64,000 bases of DNA, from positions 976,757 to 1,040,756 of the forward strand of contig NC_066833.1 in NCBI RefSeq assembly GCF_001640805.2, in the 5' to 3' direction. Made by a program: the position numbers and the translations under genes. Positions 48,186-60,590 of the stretch are shown piece by piece. The first letter of the stretch is position 1. Each line of letters begins with the position of its first letter. Below the pieces are notes generated by a model, which searched no databases, was not told the origin of the DNA, and was given only the letters and a program-made list of their open reading frames with translations. The DNA comes from Lates calcarifer (taxonomy: Eukaryota; Chordata; Actinopteri; Centropomidae).

Positions 48186-48211
48186 ATTCACAAACTTTCA
48201 AGCACCACTGT
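48186..48211 (+). mobile_element. Terminal fragment of a Tc1-like transposon
   Basis: TTCACAAACTTTCAAGCACC followed by ACTG is the outermost part of the terminal repeat of the Tc1-like family seen at 32674 and 39653. It is probably the missing right end of that element, displaced by endogenous retrovirus 2. Confidence 0.6.
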
Positions 48212-49214
48212 CGCTGTTATTTTACAGTTCCAGTTCTTCTCTACTAAGGAAATTGTTGTCATTTAATGAAAAATTGAATTTAAATATTACATAAAATATA
48301 ATACTACTTATAAAATAGTAACCACCTTTAAATGACAGACATATGATGTTAAGATTATCACCTAAAGAATAATGCAAAAACATCATATCATGATTTGTAT
48401 TTTTTTTTTTTAAAAACATGATACCCTAGTATGATAAAATAGTTCCTGTACAGACATTATTAGCGATTTAAAGCAACCATTTATGTATAACAAGAAAATG
48501 TATTGATGTATGTTCTTTCTTTTCATTTCTGAGTAAGTAGAGGAGAATTGGCAATATGATTTAGATCAATGATGTGTTTTGTAAAAGATGAGAGAGAGTA
48601 AGTAAGGGTGAGGGTGAGAGTGACACTGGTGTGGTGTCAGTTGGTGCAGCATTTGAGGTGTTTAAAAATAAACTTGTCCTGAGGCCTACAAACAGGCGTT
48701 GTGGGCTCAGCTGCAGTGCTCTGGGGACAAAATGCCTTTATCTGTGACAGACCACTTTAACAACAATAGACTGGCTGCTAACACCATCTCTTGCACGAAT
48801 ATTCCACTTACTCTGACAAATTGTTGTCAGCAAGGCACAACACAGGTTTGAATCAATGATGTTTGATTTTTACTGCAGATAAGTGAAATGTGGTGTCATA
48901 TCCAGAAGTAAAGAACAATGGCATTTCATGGAGATTATGTTTAAAATGGTAATCGTTGCTGATACAGTAAGGGAGTGTTTCTGGTGATGACCCATGCCAT
49001 GGGCTCAGTTTGCCCCTGACTCTACCATAGGGCTGGCACAACAGGTCAGTGCCAGATGCTAACTAGGGAACACAAGATGTGTGTGTGTTTTCCCATCAAT
49101 CTAATGTGAAACATTTAAAGCTTTTGGAAATCCAAGAGATTGAGCATCTTGTTGCCAAATTTATCAACCTAGACCAAAATTCAGAAATCCTTAATACTCC
49201 TTCTCTGTGTCACA
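48212..49214. other. Intergenic, no feature recognised
   Basis: AT-rich, no gene or repeat end recognised. Confidence 0.5.
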
Positions 49215-50050
49215 CACACATTTCATTCAATTCAATTAAATTCTATTTTATTTATATAGCACCACTAGAACCAGACTCAGGGTGGGTGTAGCACCCTAGT
49301 AGGGTGTCTGGTTCCACAGTAGGGAGCCTGATAACTGAAAGCTCTGCCTCCCATTCTGCTCCTGGAAACTCTTGAAACCAACAGTAAACCAGCATTCTGG
49401 GAGTGCACTGTTCTAGTGGGATTGTAGGGAATTGTAAGCTCTTTAAGATAGGATGGTGTCTGACCATTAAGGGCTTTGAATGTGAGGAGAATTTTAAATT
49501 CTATTATTATACTATTCTATTCTATTAAATTGACTGGACTAACTAACTAACTAACTAACACAGGAGAAATCTGCCTCTTTTTCTAGTTCCTGTCAGTAAT
49601 CGTGCTGCTGCATTTTGGATCAGTTGAAGAGTCTTTAGAGACTTGTTGGGGCACCCTGATAATAATGAATTACAATATTACAATAGTCCAGCCTGGGAGC
49701 AATAAAATGCATGGACTAGTTTTTCTACAACCTTTTTGTCTGATTTTGGCAATATTGCACAGGTGAAAGAAGGCTGTCCTAGATGTTTGTTTTATGTGGG
49801 AGTTACAGTACATATCCTGATCTCAAGATAAGTCCTGGAGTCTTTACAGTGGAACTGGAGGCCAGGGCAATGCCATCTAGCAAAAGTACACCATTAGAAA
49901 ATGCATTTCTGAGGTGTTCCACACCAAGTACAATAACTTTAGGTTGGCATGCCTGAAGTTTAGTTAACTGTCTGGTCTCATCAGGCTTCATTGATAAATA
50001 CAGTTGAAACAAACCCAGAGAACTATAGAGAACATATTGGAGCATTTATC
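49215..50050 (-). mobile_element. L2-type LINE fragment (minus orientation)
   Basis: The 3' tail, inverse of TTCAATTAAATTCTATTTTA, ends with the ATATAAATAAAATAGAATT motif of fish L2-type LINEs. Upstream, minus-strand frames encode QLYLSMKPDETRQLTKLQAC and PKVIVLGVEHLRNAF (reverse-transcriptase C-terminal region) at 50045-49803, and degraded text with SQNAGLL/VSRSRMGG-like blocks at 49467-49252. An ACTA repeat at 49540 is a small local change. Truncated at the 5' end. Confidence 0.8.
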
Positions 50051-51079
50051 AGCTAAAGAGTCAGGAGTGGGTGGAGACCAAAACAGAACACAGAACACAG
50101 TTATATCAACATTATTACGTGATAATATACCAAGGCATTGTGTTTACAGGTTTTTGCATTGCCCCCAAAGTGGCCAAAAAATAACATATTCTGATTTTAA
50201 AGAACTAGTGTTTTCACTTCAGAACTTTACTTTAAAGCAGTTATAATCTATATTATATTAATAACAATTATCAAATGGTGGTGATGAACCTACAAGAATG
50301 TGCAACTCCTCTCAGCTTTATGGAGCTTTATAGTGAGTTTCAGCTCATTATTTAGCTGTCCAGCCTGAAATTTTACTGTTGTGTTTCACTCGCTACTAAA
50401 AATACTGACTGCCCTGCAGTACTAGACAGAAGACAGATATAGTTAAAGTTAAGCTAGTGAATATGATGGAGCTTTTAGCAGCTAAGGTGTGACACCAAAA
50501 ACAGAACTAAAAGACAGCAAATATTGTATTTAGATTTATCATGTGGAATTCCAAATTGTGGAAAAACTCTGGCTGTAAATACTACTTGACATAGAACATG
50601 ATATTTCACATCTCATCTCCTACCAATGGTCACCACTGGTTTCTTTTAACAATGATAATCTTTTCATATCCATGACCATGACTATGATTGTACTCCCACT
50701 GTTTACTTAAGCAATTTCAGCTGTTAACTCAACTAGTGTTTAATTGCCTCAGCTTCAGCCTCAGCCACACCAGCAGCCAAAAGTGCTGGGTAATATCACT
50801 TCCACTCACGCTCACTTATACCATAATTTATTATTTTCCCACACACTTCAATATTTAATTTACACCATTGTCTCTGCAGGGTGCTAATCAGAGGGATGTT
50901 TTTCCTTCTCTTAGGACACTATGACACAAATCTGTGTGTTTTGCTGAAGGCAAAATCAACCCCTGTCCTGTGTGATGCAGGTGCAGAAGGAGGTTTGGGC
51001 TTGTTCCCACAATGGTCCATTTTTTCCATAGAAACTCTTGGCCAAGGGCATATCTAGTCCAAAGTCATGGACTAGATAT
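50051..51079. other. Intergenic, no feature recognised
   Basis: No gene or repeat end recognised. Confidence 0.5.
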
Positions 51080-52110
51080 GTGTGATCGGCTGTAACCTGC
51101 CTTCTCTCCAGGACCCTGAGGCGGGCAGGAAAGATCATGGTCGATCCTCCCCACCCCAGTCACAATCTTTTCAAGACACTCCCTTCTGGCAGGAAGTTGC
51201 AGTTCATCACAACTAAGACCTCTCACCACAAGAACAGTTTCTTCCCATCTGCAACTGGGCTCCTCAACAAGATCTAAGTCCCCAACCCACCCACCCAGAC
51301 TGTCACAGACTCTAATCCTGCCCCCCCAAACCCCCACCCATTACACGTTACATTAACGTTAAACACACATTTATGCATTACATTAATGCAAATCTCTGCA
51401 GACAATCACTGCTATCCTCATACATTTGCACTCTACAGTTAACATTTAAATTATAAGTATACTTATAAATATAGCATTTGTATTTTGCTTTTACTCTTAC
51501 TTCTGTTAAGGATTATCTATGTGTTGAACCCCAACGCTGAGTCGGATTACAGGACACCAAGAGAGTTGAGAAGGAAGTAGATTTATTGCGTCAGCAATAG
51601 AGAATAACAGGTGAGCAAAAAGGGGGTTGAGGGAAAAGTCCAGGACCGGGAGTCAGGTAGGAGAGCCAGGTGTGGGGGAAGAGTCCGGGGGGAAGAAAGC
51701 CAGGAGGTCTGCTGGGACAAGTGAAAGTGACACACACAGAAAGAGTTACCAAAATACTTTTCTCAAAAAACAGATTCAGCAAAGCAAGACAGCTAGACTG
51801 AGGGACCAGTAATTACCAAATGGGTGGACGGAACAAACTGGCGTCGAGTGGAGGTAAGACCAGGGATGATAAGCAGTAGATGATGAATGATAGGTTGCAG
51901 CTGTGCCAGTGCCACGCCATGCCCCTGTAGGAAAGCAAACACAAACACAGAGGGAGAGGGAAAGACGGGACAGACACAAAAACTGGACCGCAACTGGGGA
52001 AGAGGATAGGGACCATGACAACTTCTACTTTCTGTCTTTGTTTACTATCTCTGTTTTTCTATACTAAGACAAATTCTTTGTATGTGCAAACTTACCTAGA
52101 ATATAATTGT
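51080..52110 (+). mobile_element. Rex1-like LINE 3' end, split by a solo LTR
   Basis: 51110-51280 encodes DPPHPSHNLFKTLPSGRK and KNSFFPSATGLLNKI plus stop, the reverse-transcriptase tail. The 3' UTR runs to 51503, is interrupted by the LTR at 51504-52020, and continues to about 52110 with ACAAATTCTTTGTATGTGCA, the usual end region of this LINE group. Confidence 0.75.
51504..52020 (-). mobile_element. Solo LTR (517 bp) with ACTTC target duplication
   Basis: Minus strand starts TGTCATGGTCCC and ends ATAATCCTTAACA. ACTTC flanks both sides (51499-51503 and 52021-52025). A minus-strand AATAAA (51592-51597) in a GACGCAATAAATC context sits near the 3' end, supporting minus orientation. It has the features of a Ty3-like LTR and lies within a LINE 3' UTR, so it is younger than that LINE. 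Confidence 0.88.
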
Positions 52111-53879
52111 TTCCATTGTGTCAGTGTTGTGACTGTAAGGATAACAAGATTCCATTATTACTTTCCCACTATTTTATCATTATAATATCTTGGCTGGAGG
52201 GTGTGGTCCTACAGGGGGTTCTCAGCAACAAGGGAGTGAGGTCTGTGTGTGTATGTGTGGGTGCGTGGCTGTGCCTTTATTGGTATAAGCTGGGAATCAA
52301 ACAATGAATGGTGCATTTGTGTTATGTACCATTACCCAATAATTTATTTTAAGCTGGAAAAATTTTAAAAAGTCAGATAATAATCAGCTTATAGCTATGT
52401 TTAAACATAAATGCATGACATAAACAACAATCCTGAGCTGTGAAGAGTCATTGATCTTCCCTTTGTCCCTTTATTGACTGTCATGCTACAGAGACAGGCT
52501 ATGCCTTAGTAAGCTCATAGCTTTATTTGCAGATATACAGTATGTGCAACATACATGTAGATTTTGCAGGATGTGTGAGATGCAAGATGTTTTTATGAGA
52601 TATAATAGTAGCTTGTTGTCCATGTGGTGAAATTATGATGATGGTTTCACATCAAGCAGCTCATCAGGCTGCAGATGGGTGAACCTTCTTGTCACAGAAA
52701 TCCCTCACTCCCACTCTTCCTGAAAAAAGCCAATAAGGAGTTAAGGGCAAGAGGGTCAGCACTCATTGGTTGGATGTCTCACTAACACTGAGCAGACTTT
52801 CTAGGTCTGTGTGGTACTGTTGATTAGCATGGCCTCCTTTTCCTCCTTGAAGAAATTCAGAGAGACAAAAAATTACAAAAACTCCAGGTTTCCAGGTTTC
52901 CCCTAAGTGCTCTTTTCGCCTCTGCTCTCTAAGAGACAAACCTATTTTAAATTGTTGCCTCTTGTCAGAAAAAGTTAGCATGTGATGCCCAACGCTCGCC
53001 AGCAGCACCATCCAGCTCCCCTGTTTGTTTCTAGAAGTGACAGGGAGCGTCTTGTTGTTTTATTAGTGCTGGTGCAGAGAGAAACTAGCATCTCTGACAG
53101 ACCCCTGGCTCAGGTGTCAATCAGACGCATAAAGCATGCACCCACCTGTCTGGGGCCCCTGAAAGCAGGCTAAATGAGAAAGGTAGGAAAGCAACAAATA
53201 GTGTGTTTTATCCCAGTCACTGTGGTGTTCCTCCGTTGGCACATTTTTTGTGTAGTGCCATAAAAACCAGTTGCTTTTCATTTAGCAGAGAGGCTTGTGG
53301 GACAGAGAAGGGGTGACAGTAAACGAGCATGTCTGATGTAGTCTGACAGCTGCCAACAGTGATGAAGATTTCTGCCACAGTGGCTCACAAAGGTTTTACC
53401 TCTGATTCAGAGCTCTGATTTGTATGTTCTGTGAAGTGTGACACATTTAAAAGGCATTTAATTCACAAGGTGAAATGCCTTTTAGAGCGATAACATCTCT
53501 CATATTAAATCTAGTGTGTGTTTTTCCTAGTCTGGTTTTCTAGATATTTACATCTGTTGATAGTCCAATGTTTGCCCTGTTGTAAGGTTTTTAATAAATC
53601 AATGAGCACAGAAAAAAGAGGGCTGGTTCTGTGACACTTTGTTGTGTCAAATCTGAAATTCAGATAAATTTGCATCAAAGAGACAAACTGTGACTGTGGG
53701 TGGCTGTGGAGACTCTTTCTCTCTATTTACAAGTCAATGTACACTCCAAACCTCAGCTGTAGGCCTTGAGCTCTGGGTAGTGACTGAGGAGAATAACATC
53801 ATAGATATGGGCAACCAGCATGAATGACAGAGATTCCTCCCTAAGGATGTTCTACTGTGAGGAGATCCTGGCCACACTT
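52111..53879. other. Intergenic, no gene recognised
   Basis: Open frames at 52763-53173 are opposed and motif-free. The segment 52980-53170 is slightly GC-richer. No supported feature. Confidence 0.45.
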
Positions 53880-53935
53880 ACAGTACTGTGCAGAAGTTTT
53901 AGGCACTCTAGATGTTTTTACTCTTATTCTTCATC
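53880..53935. mobile_element. Isolated Tc1/mariner-type terminal repeat
   Basis: ACAGTACTGTGCAGAAGTTT followed by TAGGCACTCTAGA matches the end of a common fish DNA transposon. No partner end was found. Confidence 0.45.
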
Positions 53936-53984
53936 AGCACCATCAGGGAGGTGAAGAACAAGGAGTCCTGCAACAGATGATCTG

Positions 53985-54305
53985 ACCCCATAGACTCTCA
54001 TTATCTATACTGCTTATCTGTGAAGGATCAGGGGTGGGGGATGGGGGTGGGGTGGAGCCAGCTATCACTGGGCTAGAGCCAGGGTACACCCTGTAACACA
54101 TATGGACAAGCAAACACCAATTAGAGTCACCAATTAACCTAACATGCATGTCTTTGGACTGTGGGAGGTAGCCAGAAGACCCGGAGAGAACGCAGGCACA
54201 GAGAGAACATGCAAACTCCACACAGAAAAGCTCCGGGCAAACCGGGGCTTGAACCCAGAACCTTCTTGCTGTGAGGCAACAGTGCTAAGCACAGCACCAT
54301 TGTTA
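53985..54305 (-). mobile_element. tRNA-derived SINE (minus orientation)
   Basis: Inverse copy of the family at 6441-6812: ATGCATGTCTTTGGACTGTG, GAGAACATGCAAACTCCACA, and a tRNA-like head whose B box is the inverse of GGCTTGAACCC. The tail end (near 53990) reads as TATCTATACTGCTTATCTG. Confidence 0.8.
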
Positions 54306-56269
54306 TTTATAACAACCAATTGCCAAAATATTTTGCAATTAGTTGACAGTATTTTTTGATTATGTATGCTTATGACTGATATACCTCTCTTCTGCCATTT
54401 CTGGTTGAAGGGCAATATGCTTAGTTATCTTTTTTATATGATTATTGTTATGTTAGTAGCAGAGTAGCAGCCTGACTGATTTGGATGAAGGAGGGCTTTT
54501 GGAGGACAAAGGAGAGAAATTCTGAGACCTTTATGAGAACCACTGGAACTGAAACTGGCCAATAGTGCTTGACTTGAGCAGGGTTGAGTGAAAGCTTTTT
54601 GAGCAGAAGTGTTTCCTGAGCCTTTTTGAACATAGTTAGAAATGTTCCCAATGCAAGTGAAGCATTTATCACATGTGTGATTTCTGGCACAGTGGTGTAC
54701 AATATGACTTGGAGAGGTTGGTGGGAATGAGGTCCAAGGCATTTGTAGCAGGGCAGCTATTTTGAAACATTGTTTTCAGTGAGAAGGCTGAATGAGAGAA
54801 GTGATGCGCTTCTACTTGCAGGCTCCACCCCTCGCAAAAACTAGACAGAACATTTCCAGTAGGTGAGAATGCGTTTCACACAGACATTCTCCATCTTTGC
54901 ACTGCATGTATTCAAGCACAACACAGGAGAATGTCCACACCTACTCAAAATATTCCCCAGAGTTCATATGTGAAAAGGAATTAAACTAAATGCTGTGATA
55001 GCATGGACATGCATGAGCCCTGAAGGGTTATGGAATTATTAAAACATGAGCAAATAAAAGTTTGACTGAAATGCACATAGTTAGGAAGTAACATTTTTAC
55101 AACAACAACAAAGGAATATCCAGGAATATCCAGCCAACTACTACTAGCCAAGAAACTATCTAATATCAAGGCTTTCCACGAAAAAGTGTAGACTCATAGA
55201 TTTGATCATAGATAAAGGAAAGCAATTCTGAAAGTAATTCTTGAGATACCAATCAGGATTAAGTCCAACTGTGGTGTTTAGCCTGTATGATGGGGAAAAT
55301 GATATAGTATAAGCTCACAGTGCTTATAGTATAAGTATACTATATCATAGTATACTTACTATATGATAGTAAGTCTATTCAGTCATTCACATCATATGAT
55401 ATCACAAAACATGTAAGCTTGGTTGCCTCAATAGTTGTACTTCTAGGAATACCCAAGACTAAAATGGGAATACACAATGACAACCAGAGATCATAGGAGA
55501 TCCTGAAACAAGTACTAAATGACTAAATGCAAAAGCACACAGCCACTGATTTCTATAGCAGATGTATGACTACTTATAACAGACACTAACATTCAATATC
55601 CACTGTGGTTCAAGGTCAAACAAAAATAAGCAAGCCAGTTCAAGACTTCACATGGCAGGATATCAAGAACAAGGAGGACCAGAACCAGCCCAGGATGTTA
55701 AACCAGCTTCTATTACAGTATATTTAAAAATAAAAAGAATAAAACTGGACAGGAGGACAATCCTGCATGATAATAAGTGAAAGTGACATTTTCATTGTCA
55801 GCACTTCTCAGCAGAACATGAGCCCATGGTGAGTGAAAAGGCTGATCTTAAGATGGGCCTGGAGACTCACGGTACCAGCTAGCTGGATGACCAACACATT
55901 TACACAACATGTTTATGTGACACTACATGTCTTAAGGATCTTAAGTGCACACTTAGCATGCTGCTGTGTCCACAGCTGCGAAGTCCAGCACATCTTATTG
56001 AGGACATACATCTGGAGTGTATACTGAATTGTTGACTTATTTGATGGACACTCATAAAGCAGGAGATGCTGAGAGAAAATGTCATCTAACATTTATCAGA
56101 GCAGGCTGGATGCTATCAACCACAAGTATGCATGCAGAGCTGTGTGACCACAGATATCCATGTCACACACCCACACACAAGGTCAAACGTTCATGCAAGC
56201 TCTGTCTCACACGCACAGTATACCGTCCATTTCTCTCTCTCTGTGTTTTTTTTTTTTTAATGTCTCTAG
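54306..56269. other. Intergenic, no gene recognised; perfect palindrome at 55333-55357
   Basis: The only structure noted is AAGTATACTAT facing ATAGTATACTT across a 3-base loop, within a TATA-rich stretch. Open frames are short and motif-free. Confidence 0.45.
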
Positions 56270-56410
56270 TGGGGAGAGAAGTATTCAGGTACTTCACTTA
56301 CTATTACTAGTACAACATACTCATGTTAACATGACAGTCATGACAGAAGTATTGAAAGTAAAAGTACTTGAAAGTAAAAGTAAAAGTACCCATAACTGAT
56401 ATATTATTAT
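56270..56410. repeat. Degraded hAT-type end related to the element at 8461-9814
   Basis: GGGGAGAGAAGTATTCAGGT and the GTAAAAGTACTTGAAAGTAA cluster resemble the ends of the CAGAGGTGGAAAG element. Another weak trace lies at 56860-56920. Neither has paired ends or a target duplication. Confidence 0.4.
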
Positions 56411-57369
56411 ATATGACATTTTAGATTGTTAATACTGATGCACCACTGCATTAATAACAGTTTACTGTAGCTACTTCATGTACAGTTACATAGTGTTGTT
56501 CAGTGGTACCCAACTGGAGGGGCCCCCTTCAAAAGGTTGAAATGTTATGTTGGTTGAGAGATGATCAACAGGCGAGGAAAGAAGAAAAGACAAATATCTG
56601 CTACACAAATCTGTGGTCTTTATTTAACCACTTTTTTTTTTTAACTTTTTGCTATTTTTTTACTTTTATTCTTGAAAAAAAATGATAATTTTATTATAAT
56701 CATAATCTCTGGATCTCAAACAGGTATAGAAATGAAACTGTGAGAGACATTTAGAGAGGAAATGTTTGATTTGTGAAGCTGCTCTCACTCATAGACAGAA
56801 ACATATCAAAAGCCCCTATCTAGAAGGTGATAAGGTTTTGTTTTTTGTTTTTTTCACAGTGGGAACCACTTGTTTAGAAGTAGCTACAAGTACTCAAAAA
56901 CAAGTAATTGTAGTAATGTCACACACATGTATTCAGACACAAAGTGGATTCTGAGATCAGATATGGCTAATTATAAAAGTTTGTTGTCAGAGGTAAAATC
57001 ACTGTGAAATTGTATTTTTGCGGATTGATCCTATCTTCTGAAAAAATGCTCTGCCTATTAATTCATCAACTCAACTCATTCCTGCTGTATAATCAGATTT
57101 TTTTCAGATCACATGGAACATCTGGCCTCAGTTCTACTAAGACTGCACCTTAGGGGTCTTACTGACAGCAACAAAATCCCACACCAACTTAGAAAACATG
57201 TTAATTTATTGAAATAACTGACCAACATTTATAATGGAATACAAAGACATATAGAAACATTTTTGCAACACTGGATAAACAGATAATTGTAGCCTACAGC
57301 TTATGTGGTTTTGTTGATTTCCATTTCTAAATATATACGTAAGTGCATACATAAGATATGAGTAGTGTG

Positions 57370-57410
<41 letters not shown>

Positions 57411-57429
57411 ATATATATACATATATATA

Positions 57430-57464
<35 letters not shown>

Positions 57465-58025
57465 TTCTGAGACACACATTCAAGCAAAAATTGCATCACA
57501 TCACACAGCAATGACCTCTGTATACAGGAGTCGTCTTCAAGGTCTTTTCAGTTCAGTTTCAGTACACCCCTACATAGGGCAATGAATAACCTCAACTCCA
57601 CAAAATGCACATAAAACGCAACAACACCAGCACTGAAAATATAGACTATGAATTCTTATAAAGGCAGTTCATCTGTAACAGAGTCTCAATGGGGTGAAAT
57701 AACTCTGACGTTATTATTTTAATATGTAATTTCTGTAATTTGTTATAATAATTTCACTTATATCCAAAGCAGAACAAACCATTTGAGGAACTGCTTTTTT
57801 GCTTGTTGCCAGTGACAATCAGCAAGGCAGCTAAAACTATTGTGCAAATAAGTGGAATTATGTGAGCCCTGCCGGCAAAAATTGTAATCAGAGAAATTAG
57901 ATATTAAGACAGACTACGAGAGAGTGCTTGGTTGCAGGGTGGCATCTTCTTCTTGGCGGTCTGTATCACCTTTGCTGATTGAATTAAACGGAACATTTCT
58001 GGGATTGAGTGGTGATTATCCCATA
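56411..58025. other. Intergenic, partly likely 3' UTR of c1ql2; contains a microsatellite
   Basis: Downstream of c1ql2 on its strand. Some of 57500-58025 may be 3' UTR. No clear polyadenylation signal was assigned. Apart from the microsatellite at 57373-57464, nothing else was recognised. Confidence 0.45.
57373..57464. repeat. Compound CA / TA / GT microsatellite
   Basis: About 16 CA units pass into TA, then GT, then TA again. Confidence 0.92.
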
Positions 58026-59480
<1,455 letters not shown>

Positions 59481-60304
59481 ATTGCAATTTGGATTAAGAC
59501 TGCAACAATAATCATGTCATCTTTATGTATGAATTATAAATCTCTCTCATAGCTACAAGGGAATAGGATCAGGACGCATTCACTTACACTTTGAATTTCT
59601 AGCAGGCTGTGAGACATTTCCTCTTTTACTCCCTCATTTACAGAAAAATCATCTTAATGCAGGATATGTCTCTTAGAGGAGGGGCTGAACAAATTAATTC
59701 AAATGGAGCTGTTCAATCGTGCAACTTGCATGAAAAGGTGTGTCCAAGTAAAGTAACAAAAATTAAGAACAGAAAACTGGTCCACCCCAAGCCAGACTAG
59801 TCAGATAACTAATTTAACTAATAGCTAATTTTCATTCTTTTTATTGTTTTTATCTGTGATACTATATATTTTGCTTCTTTTAAGGGACACCTTATAACAT
59901 CTGGCAAGAGACTACAGATAAATATATCCTTTGTCTAACTAATACCTTTACCAAAATGTTTTTTAAAGTACACTGTCCCTGTTTATGAATAAACAAATAA
60001 AAAAAACCACTGCCCATACAGATAGATTACTTTTAAAATAGTTGCACAATGTTTTCTGTGGCTCTAGTTGCCAGTTCTGGGAAAAGGGGTTCATAAAGAC
60101 TATATTTTTGATTTATTTTATTGATTTTGATAAATTGCGAGTTATTTTCTTCAATATGTCTCATGTGAGTCCCCTGACGCTATAAGTTACAACACTAAAT
60201 CACAGATCAGGTCATAGGACACACCTAGGATCAGTTGCAAAGGAACAATTTCTCATAGGGTCAGAACTTCCAACTAGATAATATGCATTTCCTGCAGAAA
60301 ATGC
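59481..60304. other. Intergenic, no feature recognised
   Basis: AT-rich upstream flank of c1ql2. May contain regulatory sequence, but nothing specific was recognised. Confidence 0.5.
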
Positions 60305-60583
60305 GTGTGAATGCTTCAAGCATTCACACTATTGCTCTTCTATTTCATTATTATTATTAGTCATACTATTCTTTAAAAAGCTATAACCACTGCTAAGCTT
60401 GAACCGGCAGTCTCACGATTCATAGGCGACTGCTTTACCCATTGCACCACAGAAGGCCACAGGGAACTGTGTGGTGCTACAATGAATTGTAGTGGTAGTA
60501 AAATTGCAAAAAGCATAACATATTCATATGGAAAAATAATAATAATAATAAAAAATAGAAGAACAATAGTGTGAATGCTTGAA
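60305..60583. mobile_element. Inverted-repeat element with tRNA-like core
   Basis: Left arm TTCAAGCATTCACACTATTG, then CTCTTCTATTT and ATTATTATTA, pairs with the inverse of 60537-60583 (about 45 bases per arm, few mismatches). The left tip is also a perfect 25-base palindrome (60305-60329). Between the arms, the minus strand at about 60455-60383 reads GTGGTGCAATGGGTAAAGC ... CCGGTTCAAGCTT, like tRNA A and B boxes, but the acceptor ends do not pair. It resembles a short fish repeat often ending in ATTATT runs; class unknown. Confidence 0.65.
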
Positions 60584-60590
60584 ACATAAG

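Noticed and set aside
60383..60455. Functional tRNA gene
   Set aside because: A and B boxes are visible, but acceptor arms do not pair and the sequence sits inside an inverted-repeat element.
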